The notes beneath the pieces were generated by a model that saw nothing but the letters and a program-made list of their open reading frames with translations, had not been told where the DNA came from and ran no database searches. The position numbers were made by a program, and so were the translations under genes. From a virus, in the IMG/VR virus record IMGVR_UViG_3300042731_005494, positions 1 to 21,526 of that record: a DNA stretch of 21,526 nucleotides; one strand, 5' to 3'. Each line of letters starts with the position of its first letter. The first letter of the stretch is position 1. This document shows positions 1 to 5,829 of the stretch, in pieces.

Positions 1-1
1 C

Positions 2-508
2 AATGTTCGTGATGTCGTGGGATGTCTTCCAATCTGGATTGACGACACCACGTCAATAACATCGGCCGATGTCCGAAATGTCGCATTTAAGCACGCTGAG
101 GAGCACGGTCTTGACCTACTGGTACTCGACCACCTCGGGCATCTCCGTGACAAGGGCAAGGATCTCTATGAATCCACAACGGCGGCCGCTCGAACGATTG
201 TCGAGATTCCGAAACAGTTGAACATCCCAGTGCTTTGCCTACACCAACTCAGCCGAGAGACGGAAAAGCGGTCTTCAAAAATTCCCGAGCTGGGCGATCT
301 CCGACAGACCGGAGAGCTCGAACAGCTCGCGCGCGTGGTCTGGTTGCTTCATCGTCCGAGGTATTACGACGAATCGAAGGACGAGAACGAACTGACTTTT
401 ATCATCGCGAAGAATTCGCATGGGCGGACTGGCAAACTGCGTCTTCATTGCGACCTACAACACATGCACGTTGGCGATTACCAGCGAGCTGGGGAGGCGG
501 AATACTGA
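2..508 (+). CDS. Replicative DnaB-type helicase, C-terminal part (5' end outside window)
   Basis: The reading frame is open from base 2, so the gene begins upstream of the window; the GTG at 17 is internal. The visible 168 residues match the RecA-like ATPase domain of DnaB-family replicative helicases. There is a Walker B strand (LLVLDHLGHL, with the Asp in the usual place). It is followed by the sensor segment PVLCLHQLSRETEKR and the DLRQTGELEQLA motif, which corresponds to the DnaB 'SDLRESG-IEQDAD' block. The family unwinds DNA ahead of the fork as a hexamer. The Walker A motif must lie upstream of the window. The stop codon overlaps the next start as TGATG. A phage-encoded helicase here suggests that a replication module ends at the left edge. 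Confidence 0.9.
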   Translation, partial: NVRDVVGCLPIWIDDTTSITSADVRNVAFKHAEEHGLDLLVLDHLGHLRDKGKDLYESTTAAARTIVEIPKQLNIPVLCLHQLSRETEKRSSKIPELGDLRQTGELEQLARVVWLLHRPRYYDESKDENELTFIIAKNSHGRTGKLRLHCDLQHMHVGDYQRAGEAEY

Positions 509-714
509 TGACTATTGAACAGGGGCTTCTGACCGATAGGGAATACATCATCCTATTGGAAGCGAAAATAAGGATGCTTGAGAGGCGATTCTCCAAGGCA
601 TCAGCAGAACAACCACGAATCGACCCGGATAAAGCTGATGCTACCCGGCAGGCGATGGAACATCTCGGATGGATACCGAGAGACTACATTCGAAGACAAG
701 GAGGGGTGTACTAA
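508..714 (+). CDS. Small phage protein, unknown function (68 aa)
   Basis: The ATG at 508 shares its A with the helicase TGA stop (TGATG) and has a GGGGAGG ribosome binding site about 12 bases upstream. Those two facts decide the start, although the same frame stays open further upstream inside the helicase gene. The protein is 68 residues and predicted helical. Its N-terminal half (TDREYIILLEAKIRMLERR) could form a short coiled coil, and the C-terminus reads HLGWIPRDYIRRQGG. I do not recognise the family. Position right after a helicase suggests a replication accessory role, which is inference only. Confidence 0.65.
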   Translation: MTIEQGLLTDREYIILLEAKIRMLERRFSKASAEQPRIDPDKADATRQAMEHLGWIPRDYIRRQGGVY

Positions 715-845
715 TGCGACTAATAAAAACAAAAACCAAAAAGTCGAGAATTGAAATCATGTTCTGGATGCTGGTGTTCCTGTTTGGCTTCGGGGCTCTG
801 GCATCGATAACAGCTCTAATCGAACAGATCTGGAGGGCGCTATGA
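714..845 (+). CDS. Single-span membrane peptide (43 aa)
   Basis: This short gene starts at an ATG sharing its A with the previous TAA (TAATG) and sits behind a strong AAGGAGG site at 698-704. It encodes 43 residues: a basic N-terminus rich in Lys and Arg (about residues 2-12), then one hydrophobic helix from about residue 15 to 37 (MFWMLVFLFGFGALASITAL), then a short polar tail ending IEQIWRAL. The positive-inside rule predicts N-in topology. Its stop overlaps the next start as ATGA. The size and topology fit a phage small membrane protein. A holin or antiholin role is possible because a lytic transglycosylase gene lies 310 bp downstream, but nothing in the sequence proves it. Confidence 0.6.
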   Translation: MRLIKTKTKKSRIEIMFWMLVFLFGFGALASITALIEQIWRAL

Positions 846-1144
846 TTATTCCAGACACCAAAAAGAAAGGATATAAGATGGCAACTTTGAAAAGCAGATT
901 CGCACTAAGACAGGAAGTTCGAGATACGATCACCGGATATGAAGGGGTGGTGACCGGCCTCACCTTTTGGCTTAACGGTTGTATTCGAGTCAGTGTCCAA
1001 TCCAAAACACTCAAGGACGGGAAGCCGTTGGAGCCAGAGTGGTTTGACGAGCAGCAGGTGGAGGCCGTAGCACCCCCGCCTAAAGCAAATAAGAAAGCGG
1101 AATCCAAGTCACCCGGTGGTCCAATGAAGGATCCGAAGTTTTAG
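842..1144 (+). CDS. Small phage protein, SH3/KOW-like strand pattern (100 aa)
   Basis: The start at 842 overlaps the preceding stop as ATGA and has a GGAGG site at 831-835. A second in-frame ATG at 878, behind AAAGGA, could give an 88-residue form. The central part (RFALRQEVRDTITGYEGVVT, then LNGCIRVSVQ and EWFDEQQVE) looks like the small 'hydrophobic-Gly-Gln-Val-Arg-Asp...Gly-Val-Val-Thr-Gly' proteins found in many phages and fits a small beta-barrel. The last 25 residues are Pro/Lys-rich and probably disordered. The product is likely cytoplasmic; function unknown. The gene at 4591 encodes a protein with a similar strand pattern and G-I-V-T-G turn. Confidence 0.75.
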   Translation: MIIPDTKKKGYKMATLKSRFALRQEVRDTITGYEGVVTGLTFWLNGCIRVSVQSKTLKDGKPLEPEWFDEQQVEAVAPPPKANKKAESKSPGGPMKDPKF

Positions 1145-1154
1145 GAGGTGCTGC

Positions 1155-1634
1155 ATGATGACCTCGGTATCGGCAATAATATTCATCCTGTTATCCACTA
1201 CTCCCAATCGTCTCCTGTACCGTGACGCCAATGCGCGGGATACGATGTCACGTCACTTTGTCGACGCGGGCGAACGATACAACATCGAACCGTCCCTACT
1301 CGTTACCTGGTCGTTCTACGAGTCGTCGTTTCGGGTGGACGCCGAGGGAGCCCTGGGAGAGGTCGGTCTCTTTCAGGTCCACGGCAAGCACCGGAAAGCC
1401 TGTGAGGGCGAACACGACCTATCCACAGCGCGGGGGCAGGTAATGTGCGGGGCGATGCTCATAGATATGGATAGACGCTACTGCGGAAGCCTGGAGCGCG
1501 GTCTGTGGCGATATGCGTCTGGCCGATGCAGGGGGACACCGAGGGCGCGGAGGATAACGGCGTTTAGACTGCGGCGGCTGGAAAGGCTCAGAGGAAGAGT
1601 CCAGAAAGGGAAAGCCAATGGAAAAGGGGATTGA
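1155..1634 (+). CDS. Lytic transglycosylase (SLT-like) with N-terminal signal or anchor
   Basis: This 159-residue protein carries a compact lysozyme-like transglycosylase domain. The sequence shows the catalytic region YESSFRVDAEG (Glu56 as the probable catalytic acid) and the GEVGLFQVH block (68-76) typical of SLT/goose-lysozyme-type enzymes, followed by a C-terminal RYASGRC segment. The first ~17 residues are hydrophobic (SVSAIIFILLS), so the enzyme is probably exported or membrane-anchored and would act on periplasmic peptidoglycan. An AGGAGGTG site at 1143-1150 supports the ATG at 1155. The family cleaves the MurNAc-GlcNAc bond with formation of a 1,6-anhydro product. It could be the phage endolysin (signal-arrest style), or a wall-degrading virion or entry enzyme; the gene context does not decide. 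The extreme C-terminus is Arg-rich. Confidence 0.85.
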   Translation: MMTSVSAIIFILLSTTPNRLLYRDANARDTMSRHFVDAGERYNIEPSLLVTWSFYESSFRVDAEGALGEVGLFQVHGKHRKACEGEHDLSTARGQVMCGAMLIDMDRRYCGSLERGLWRYASGRCRGTPRARRITAFRLRRLERLRGRVQKGKANGKGD

Positions 1635-1821
1635 TTACTACTATGGTGCAATAATAGGGCAGATAAAACCCGAAATAGATCAGGTTTCCAATAATGCAGA
1701 GATAGATCCCGTCGAAAAGGCAATCGCCATTGCGCACTTGAAAATGGAAGCATTCAAGACTGCTGCAACAGTAGCCGGCATGGTCGTGTCGTTTATATCC
1801 GCTATCCAAGAGGAACAGTGA
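1618..1821 (+). CDS. Small protein with hydrophobic C-terminal segment (67 aa)
   Basis: The start ATG at 1618 lies 17 bases inside the end of the transglycosylase gene, behind a purine-rich AGAAAGGGAAAG stretch that resembles the leaders at 7283 and 7537. The 67-residue product has an amphipathic N-terminal half (residues 1-40), then a moderately hydrophobic helix TAATVAGMVVSFISAI near the C-terminus. Following directly after a wall-degrading enzyme, it could be a holin-like partner, but the hydrophobic stretch is only about 16 residues, short for a transmembrane helix. I do not recognise the family. Confidence 0.6.
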   Translation: MEKGIDYYYGAIIGQIKPEIDQVSNNAEIDPVEKAIAIAHLKMEAFKTAATVAGMVVSFISAIQEEQ

Positions 1822-1828
1822 GGCAGTG

Positions 1829-2191
1829 ATGCACCCAGGATTACCATTGACAGGAAAGAATCTGCCACCCGGTTGGGTTGAAATTCCATCGCGCAACTAT
1901 CATGGAGTATGGCGCAACAATAAAAAGAACCTTGCGGTGATCGCCTCATTCGCGCAATACGGTGACGGGAAATTCTGGCTGCACCTGTCGATATCTCACA
2001 GGCGCAGAATTCCGACATACGACGAACTGATCTACCTCAAGCGCCACTGGATAGGCGACGACATGAAAGCGGTGATGGTGTTCCCAGAGGCAAAGGAACA
2101 CGTCAACATCCATCCGAGGTGTCTGCATCTGTTTTGCTGCTTGGATGGCGATCCGCTTCCGGATTTCACGATGGGTAGCGGGAGCATATGA
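1829..2191 (+). CDS. DUF7694-like phage protein (120 aa)
   Basis: I chose the ATG at 1829 over the adjacent in-frame GTG at 1826; a GAGG site lies just upstream. The protein is 120 residues. It reads as the small phage family with the pattern W-L-H-L-S-I-S, then P-T-Y-D-E-L, a 'hydrophobic F-P-E-A-K-E-H-V-N-I-H-P' block, and a C-terminal L-H-L-F-C-C-L-D-G-D-P-L-P-D-F, which I recall as DUF7694. The molecular function of that family is not known to me. It sits in a run of coupled small early genes, and its stop overlaps the next start as ATGA. Confidence 0.75.
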   Translation: MHPGLPLTGKNLPPGWVEIPSRNYHGVWRNNKKNLAVIASFAQYGDGKFWLHLSISHRRRIPTYDELIYLKRHWIGDDMKAVMVFPEAKEHVNIHPRCLHLFCCLDGDPLPDFTMGSGSI

Positions 2192-2415
2192 AAGACTGGA
2201 TTCACTACCTTGTCGGGCTCCAAGAATCCCGTACTGGGAAACCGCGCAACCGCCACGAGCTGAGGTTTCTATTCCAATGGATTCACGACGAATGCAAGTT
2301 GCGGTGGCCGAAGGTGAGCAAACGAGAGGTGTGGGGGATAGTTAGAAAAATTGATGGGTACGACTTTGAAAGGCAGGAAGATGGCAACAGCGAAAAGAAA
2401 AGAAGTATGGGTTAG
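2188..2415 (+). CDS. Small hypothetical protein (75 aa)
   Basis: The ATG at 2188 overlaps the previous TGA as ATGA and has a GGGAG site eight bases upstream. The product is basic, 75 residues, Trp-rich and predicted helical, with no transmembrane segment. Motifs such as NRHELRFLFQWIHDECK and SKREVWGIVRKI suggest a small nucleic-acid-associated or adaptor protein, but no family is recognised. It overlaps the start of the Lar-like gene by 35 bases. Confidence 0.65.
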   Translation: MKDWIHYLVGLQESRTGKPRNRHELRFLFQWIHDECKLRWPKVSKREVWGIVRKIDGYDFERQEDGNSEKKRSMG

Positions 2416-2776
2416 TTCGATTGATGGATGTGGTCACGGCGATGAAAAACTTTCCAATGTCATTTGGCGTGACATGGAATTGCTGATGTCGAAGCGTGGA
2501 TCGTGGAAGGATTCCCCAATTTCATTCATCTTCGACAACAAAGAAACACTATATGAGATGCTTGGCCAATTGATAGAAGAAGATGTCCCAGATGTATCAA
2601 AGCGAGCAGAACACTGCAAATACTGTGATGGATCATCCAGGCCATACAAGGTGCCCGGCAAAAAGGAGTACTTCATTAAATGTGGTTCCTGTGGATTGTG
2701 CTCACCTGCATTTCCGACGCCAGATGAAGCGGTGGAATACTGGAATATCAACAAATGCCAGAGGGGTAAACCATAA
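2381..2776 (+). CDS. Lar-like zinc-ribbon protein (restriction alleviation family)
   Basis: The C-terminal half (about residues 76-125) shows the Lar-type ribbon: Cys79-x2-Cys82, then Cys101-x2-Cys104, and the closing PTPDEAVEYWN. This resembles the family 'CPFCG...V.C..CG..GP...T..EAI..WN'. Family members include Rac prophage Lar, which eases type I restriction by modulating the host enzyme; whether this protein does so is inference. The N-terminal 70 residues are extra relative to typical 60-90 residue Lar proteins and have no recognised domain. I set the start at ATG 2381, behind AGGCAGGAAG, rather than the in-frame TTG/ATG at 2351/2354. Two methyltransferase genes downstream fit a shared anti-restriction role. 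The stop overlaps the next start as TAATG. Confidence 0.75.
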   Translation: MATAKRKEVWVSSIDGCGHGDEKLSNVIWRDMELLMSKRGSWKDSPISFIFDNKETLYEMLGQLIEEDVPDVSKRAEHCKYCDGSSRPYKVPGKKEYFIKCGSCGLCSPAFPTPDEAVEYWNINKCQRGKP

Positions 2777-3102
2777 TGAGTGGGTCAAAAGAGATGAAGC
2801 ACTATCGCATGAAAGAAACGATAAGGCTGTTCCGAGAGGGCAAGAGTCGCGAAGAGATCATGGAGATACTCGGCATCGCCAAGAGCACGGTGAACGTTTA
2901 CCTGCACAACAGCGGGTACTCCCCGAAGACAAACCACAGAGACAACGTAATCGCCGTGGGAAGACTTGCCGATCTAGGTTCGACACCGATGCCGATGCCA
3001 GCGCGCAAGAAAATGTCGAACATGCGTTGGCCCATCTTGCGCAAGAGGGAGACGATGAGGAGACCGGAGAGCCCCACTGGGCTCACGCGGTGGCCCGGCT
3101 GA
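2776..3102 (+). CDS. Helix-turn-helix DNA-binding protein; C-terminus probably read in the -1 frame
   Basis: The first ~50 residues form a clear HTH of the resolvase/sigma-like type: MKETIRLFREGKSREEIMEI, then the turn LGIAK and a recognition helix STVNVYLHNSGYSP. After about residue 58 the frame becomes unconvincing (PMPMPARKKMSNMRW, ending TRWPG), and its stop leaves a 37-base gap. In the -1 frame the same DNA encodes a coherent acidic helical tail whose stop at 3143 overlaps the next start as ATGA, as nearly all neighbouring genes do. I therefore think the native protein is about 120 residues with a frame change around 2950-3010, or that an indel exists. The GAGGGG site upstream of ATG 2776 is good. 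Likely role: a DNA-binding regulator or replication/packaging accessory. Confidence 0.7.
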   Translation: MSGSKEMKHYRMKETIRLFREGKSREEIMEILGIAKSTVNVYLHNSGYSPKTNHRDNVIAVGRLADLGSTPMPMPARKKMSNMRWPILRKRETMRRPESPTGLTRWPG

Positions 3103-3143
3103 TTCTGGCGATTGAAACAATCATACAGCGAGGACCAACATGA
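2955..3143 (+). other. Minus-one-frame coding segment, likely true C-terminus of the HTH protein
   Basis: This stretch, in the frame one base behind the HTH gene, is open and reads as a plausible protein: an acidic run (DTDADASAQENVEHALAHLA), then GEPHWAHAVARLILAIETII. It lacks an ATG or GTG near its beginning; the only in-frame candidate start is TTG at 3027 without a ribosome binding site. Its TGA at 3141-3143 overlaps the ATG of the next gene (ATGA). Coordinates of the left edge are approximate. Confidence 0.45.
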
Positions 3144-3325
3144 GTCGCCTCTCAATATACTGTGGACAATGCGCTTGGTACAGTTGGCACAGTTGCCTTT
3201 GCACTCTCAACGATTTTGCAGGATGCGAAACCAGACCGTTCAATACGGATGCATCATGCTGTCATTGGTATGTCGGCAATGTTAAAGCGTGCTGGAATGC
3301 GCACGGAGAGGAGATAGAGGAGTGA
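3140..3325 (+). CDS. Cys-rich small protein, probable zinc binder (61 aa)
   Basis: The start overlaps the preceding -1-frame stop as ATGA, behind a GAGG site. The 61-residue product has nine cysteines, in the order CGQC, CLC, GC, CC and C, with aromatic residues between them (YCGQCAWYSWHSCLCTL). This C-x2-C...C...TRP...CC-x-W-Y pattern is like many short phage proteins thought to bind a metal. The protein at 4422 has a related layout (C-W-E-C...C...Y-C-D-G-F). No signal peptide is seen. Function unknown. The stop overlaps the next GTG start as GTGA. Confidence 0.65.
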   Translation: MSRLSIYCGQCAWYSWHSCLCTLNDFAGCETRPFNTDASCCHWYVGNVKACWNAHGEEIEE

Positions 3326-3966
3326 AACCCTATTACGAGGAATCAGGGATTACAATTTTTAATTGCGATTTCCGGGATGTGTTTGACTCGATATGCGCTG
3401 ACGTACTGGTTACCGACCCGCCATATGGGATAGGGTTTAGCAGTGGAATGAAAGGACGGTTAGGCGACTGCTCAATAAAAGGCGATCTGGATACCGTTGC
3501 CCGTGACACACTGCTTGACGCATGGGGTGAACGCCCTGCTCTTGTGTTTGGAACATGGAAAATTGCTCGCCCGATAAATACTCGACACTTACTTATATGG
3601 GAGAAAGGTGAACATGTTGGCATGGGGGATCTTTCGTTGCCATGGAAGCCAAACCATGAGGAGATATATGTAATCGGAAGAGGTTTCTTTGGAAGGCGAA
3701 GAGGATCCGTGTTGCGACATTTGGCTGTAGCGGGCTGCGTAGGACGAAGAAAATCAAGATGGCATCCAATGGAAAAGCCCGTGTCTCTAATGATGGACTT
3801 AATATCCTGTTGCCATCGCGGTGTAATCCTGGATCCGTTTGCTGGATCTGGGACAACACTGGTTGCGGCAAAGGCGCTTGGGTATCGAGCTGTTGGTGTT
3901 GAAATAGAAGAGACGTATTGTCGGTCAGCTATTCAGCGTCTTGCGCAAGGAGTGCTTGCGGTGTGA
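3322..3966 (+). CDS. DNA methyltransferase, beta-class (N4-cytosine or N6-adenine), 214 aa
   Basis: The protein shows motif IV VTDPPYGIGF (DPPY at residues 32-35) near its start and the AdoMet-binding motif I LDPFAGSGTTLVAA (FAGSGTT, 173-179) near its C-terminus, with HPMEKP (148-153) between them. That order, catalytic motif first and AdoMet motif last, is the beta class of amino-methyltransferases. These transfer a methyl group from AdoMet to the exocyclic amine of adenine or cytosine. I chose GTG 3322, which overlaps the preceding stop as GTGA and has GAGATAGAGG upstream; an ATG at 3289 is in frame but lacks this coupling. Lambda-type phages use such orphan enzymes to escape host restriction or to regulate genes. 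No cognate endonuclease gene is seen. Confidence 0.9.
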   Translation: MKPYYEESGITIFNCDFRDVFDSICADVLVTDPPYGIGFSSGMKGRLGDCSIKGDLDTVARDTLLDAWGERPALVFGTWKIARPINTRHLLIWEKGEHVGMGDLSLPWKPNHEEIYVIGRGFFGRRRGSVLRHLAVAGCVGRRKSRWHPMEKPVSLMMDLISCCHRGVILDPFAGSGTTLVAAKALGYRAVGVEIEETYCRSAIQRLAQGVLAV

Positions 3967-3988
3967 AATACTCAACAATTAATCAACC

Positions 3989-4012
3989 GCCCCAACGGGG
4001 CAAGGAGGAAGC
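3989..4012 (+). promoter_or_regulatory. Small GC hairpin abutting a strong ribosome binding site
   Basis: GCCCC-AAC-GGGGC (3989-4001) is followed immediately by AAGGAGG and the ATG at 4013. The hairpin has no T-run, so it is not a classical terminator in itself. Placing a hairpin directly against the Shine-Dalgarno sequence resembles the layout of the minus-strand operon at 11.4-13.3 kb. Confidence 0.4.
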
Positions 4013-4366
4013 ATGAAAGTGCTATTTATAATTGGACTGATGTTTGTATTTCTGGGATGCAGCGGCGCGAGGATCACCCCCGATCTTGCTGCGCCGAAGT
4101 GTGACGCGGTGGAGGCCCATCTGGTGGAGGTCGGGTGCTTCAACGACGAGAAGTGCGCAGGGTTCGTGAAAGAGATCGTGAAGGAGCATATCACGAGCCG
4201 CATGCCGGAAGGAGTGGAGTTTGAGCCCTACTGCGACATCGCGCTGATGTCCGGATTACTGCCGGTCGACTGCGTCATGAAGGCTGTGGATGTCCCGGGG
4301 ATTCTGAAATGTGTTCGGGACTGGGTCGGACAGTTGGACCGTGCGGAGAGGGCTTCGACTCTGTAG
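4013..4366 (+). CDS. Predicted lipoprotein, Cys-rich (117 aa)
   Basis: The N-terminus is a lipoprotein signal: MKVLFIIGLMFVFLGC, with lipobox F-L-G-C and Cys16 as the probable lipidated residue. The mature part (about 101 residues) carries further cysteines (KCDAVEAH, VGCFNDEKCAGF, PYCDIA, DCVMK, LKC), an even number consistent with disulfides in the periplasm. No enzymatic motif is seen. In phages, small lipoproteins may be Rz1-type spanins or morons that change the cell surface. Rz1 is usually Pro-rich and paired with an overlapping Rz, and neither is visible here, so a moron role is somewhat more likely. The start is fixed by AAGGAGG at 4002-4008. A terminator-like hairpin follows at 4381. 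Confidence 0.75.
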   Translation: MKVLFIIGLMFVFLGCSGARITPDLAAPKCDAVEAHLVEVGCFNDEKCAGFVKEIVKEHITSRMPEGVEFEPYCDIALMSGLLPVDCVMKAVDVPGILKCVRDWVGQLDRAERASTL

Positions 4367-4378
4367 GTTTGACTGCGC

Positions 4379-4408
4379 TGGGAGGGGATGGCCCCTCCTG
4401 GTGTTTTT
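4379..4408 (+). terminator. Probable Rho-independent terminator after the lipoprotein gene
   Basis: A 7-bp stem GGAGGGG / CCCCTCC (4381-4387 and 4392-4398) with loop ATGG is followed by TGGTG and five Ts. The five bases between stem and T-run weaken it. It lies 14 bases after the lipoprotein stop and before the ribosome binding site of the next gene, so it may attenuate rather than fully end transcription. Confidence 0.45.
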
Positions 4409-4421
4409 CAAGGGAGACATC

Positions 4422-4607
4422 ATGAAGAGAAAAAAGTCTTGCTGGGAATGCTTCTACTTCTTCTATGGCGGATCAGGCAATGAGGGAGATTGCGAGAACC
4501 AAGAGAGTGAGCACTACGCAGAACGTATTCATCAAGATCGGTATTGTGATGGCTTTTCACCGATACACGGCAATATGGAGGATTTCTACGATGACGACGA
4601 AGATTGA
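4422..4607 (+). CDS. Small Cys-containing acidic protein (61 aa)
   Basis: I set the start at ATG 4422, behind AAGGGAG (4410-4416), because upstream in-frame sequence crosses the terminator hairpin and reads poorly. The 61-residue product begins MKRKKSCWECFYFFY, has C-x2-C, a later C-E-N and Y-C-D-G-F, and ends in a very acidic run (FYDDDED). Four cysteines spaced as two pairs suggest a metal site. It resembles the product at 3140 in layout. Function unknown. The last 17 bases overlap the next gene. Confidence 0.65.
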   Translation: MKRKKSCWECFYFFYGGSGNEGDCENQESEHYAERIHQDRYCDGFSPIHGNMEDFYDDDED

Positions 4608-4839
4608 GCTCGGCATGCACGTTCGGGCGAAAAGTAGCTTTCCGGTCATATTGATTATCGACGGGAGAGGGAAAAGGATAGCAGACATCCAATTTGGCAT
4701 GGAGGGGATAGTCACCGGCTTTGATCGCGGCATCCCGATTGTCAATGTTATTGACTATCTTCTCCCTGTTACCCTGAAGCAATTCGATGAATTGTGGGAA
4801 GTCACCGATTTCAAAACGACCGGTCGAGGCACCAATTGA
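4591..4839 (+). CDS. Small phage protein, KOW/SH3-like pattern (82 aa)
   Basis: The ATG at 4591 lies behind GGAGG (4577-4581) and inside the end of the previous gene. The 82-residue product starts MTTKIELGMHVRAKSSFPVI, then ADIQFGMEGIVTGFDRGIPI and a C-terminal FDELWEVTDF. The 'hydrophobic-Gly-x-x-Val-Arg...Gly-x-Val-Thr-Gly' signature is shared with the protein at 842 and with many small phage proteins that probably fold as a five-stranded barrel. No enzymatic residue pattern is evident. The stop overlaps the methyltransferase start as TGATG. Confidence 0.7.
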   Translation: MTTKIELGMHVRAKSSFPVILIIDGRGKRIADIQFGMEGIVTGFDRGIPIVNVIDYLLPVTLKQFDELWEVTDFKTTGRGTN

Positions 4840-5507
4840 TGACTCAACAGCTCTGCAAATGGTGTGGGGTGGTGCCCGTCGAGAAGCACCAAACCTATTG
4901 TTCCAAACGGTGCAGGCAAGCCGCCTATCGGTTTCGGCGTCTGTCGCACCTCGAGGCGACGACCAGGGAACCGAAGCGACTGGCCTACGCCGACCCACCC
5001 TACCCCGGGATGGCGAAAAAGTACCACCAGCATGAAGACACCTACCAGAGAGAGGTAGATCATGAGCGTCTGCTCGAGCAGCTGGCGACATACGATGGGC
5101 GGGCGCTGTCAACGTCGTCGAAGGCCTTGCGCGACATCCTCCCCCTTTGCCCACCGGAAGTCAGGGTATGCGCATGGGTGAAGCCTATCGGAGCGTCGCC
5201 GAGGACTCGAGGTCTACACTCGACATGGGAGCCACTGATTGTGAAACAGGCCCGTGTCGTTCACGCCGGCGTCCGTGACTGGATCTCAGCTCAGCCGGCC
5301 AGGTTCGGTGGGACGCTCATGGGTCGAAAGCCGATTGCATTCTGTGCGTTCTTGTTCGAAGCGCTTGCTGCAGCGCCGGGCGACATGTTTGACGATTTGT
5401 TTCCTGGCACCGGGATTGTGTCGGCGGCTTGGAGGGAGTTTGCGTCGTCCCGGTACCGGAGCGACAGTGTCGTCGAGGACCTGGATAGAAAGGCAGTTAG
5501 AACGTGA
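4839..5507 (+). CDS. Zinc-finger DNA methyltransferase-like protein (222 aa)
   Basis: Starting at ATG 4839 (TGATG overlap), the protein has an N-terminal four-Cys finger: Cys6-x2-Cys9-x11-Cys21-x3-Cys25, followed by RQAAYRFRR. It continues with a catalytic-type AYADPPYPGMAK (DPPY 52-55), a central GRALSTSSKALRDILPLCPP, and a C-terminal DDLFPGTGIVSAAW (FPGTG 188-192), which I read as the AdoMet-binding loop. The motif order again places catalysis before AdoMet binding. I recall this as a phage/actinobacterial family annotated only as SAM-dependent methyltransferase. The finger may direct DNA binding. Together with the enzyme at 3322 and the Lar-like protein, it suggests that phage DNA is modified. 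An in-frame start at 4794 lies inside the previous gene and lacks coupling. Confidence 0.8.
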   Translation: MTQQLCKWCGVVPVEKHQTYCSKRCRQAAYRFRRLSHLEATTREPKRLAYADPPYPGMAKKYHQHEDTYQREVDHERLLEQLATYDGRALSTSSKALRDILPLCPPEVRVCAWVKPIGASPRTRGLHSTWEPLIVKQARVVHAGVRDWISAQPARFGGTLMGRKPIAFCAFLFEALAAAPGDMFDDLFPGTGIVSAAWREFASSRYRSDSVVEDLDRKAVRT

Positions 5508-5770
5508 TGAAAAAATTTAAACCAGATGAAGAGGTCTATTATTTTGACGGAATTTCTGTGCCTAGAAAAGTTAAGATAATTTGCAAGCATACTGAAAAAT
5601 GTAATGACAATTTGAGGTACAAGATACAGTTCCTGGACAGAAATCCTGAATCATACTCAGCTCATAGAATTACATTTGATTGGTATCTGTATCCGGATTT
5701 GAAGAGTGTGAAAAAGGCGGTTAGAAAACACATGGACATACTTTCGGCATGGATTATGCGGCCATTTTGA
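5507..5770 (+). CDS. Small hypothetical protein, AT-rich gene (87 aa)
   Basis: GTG 5504 and ATG 5507 are adjacent in frame; ATG 5507 shares its A with the preceding TGA (TGATG). The 87-residue protein begins KKFKPDEEVYYFDGI and continues with strands such as RKVKIICKH and RYKIQFLDR, then ITFDWYLYPDLKSVKKAVRK. It may be another small beta-barrel with a C-terminal helix. Base composition is clearly more AT-rich than the methyltransferase gene beside it, which could mean separate acquisition. Function unknown. Confidence 0.65.
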   Translation: MKKFKPDEEVYYFDGISVPRKVKIICKHTEKCNDNLRYKIQFLDRNPESYSAHRITFDWYLYPDLKSVKKAVRKHMDILSAWIMRPF

Positions 5771-5783
5771 GTCGCTCATAACT

Positions 5784-5815
5784 CGAGGTGACAATGAACA
5801 TGGAGTGTCATCTCG
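5784..5815. terminator. Inverted repeat between convergent genes (possible bidirectional terminator)
   Basis: CGAGGTGACA (5784-5793) and TGTCATCTCG (5806-5815) form a 10-bp stem with one G-U pair and a 12-base loop. It lies in the 59-bp gap between the + gene ending at 5770 and the minus gene ending at 5830. There is no T-run, so termination is an inference from position. It also contains the TGACA/TGTCA core seen in the boxes at 8648-8792. Confidence 0.35.
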
Positions 5816-5829
5816 GTACCGGGGCGACA

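Noticed and set aside
235-507. Upstream extension of the 68-residue gene
   Set aside because: It lies inside the helicase gene in another frame; the TGATG overlap and ribosome binding site fix the start at 508.
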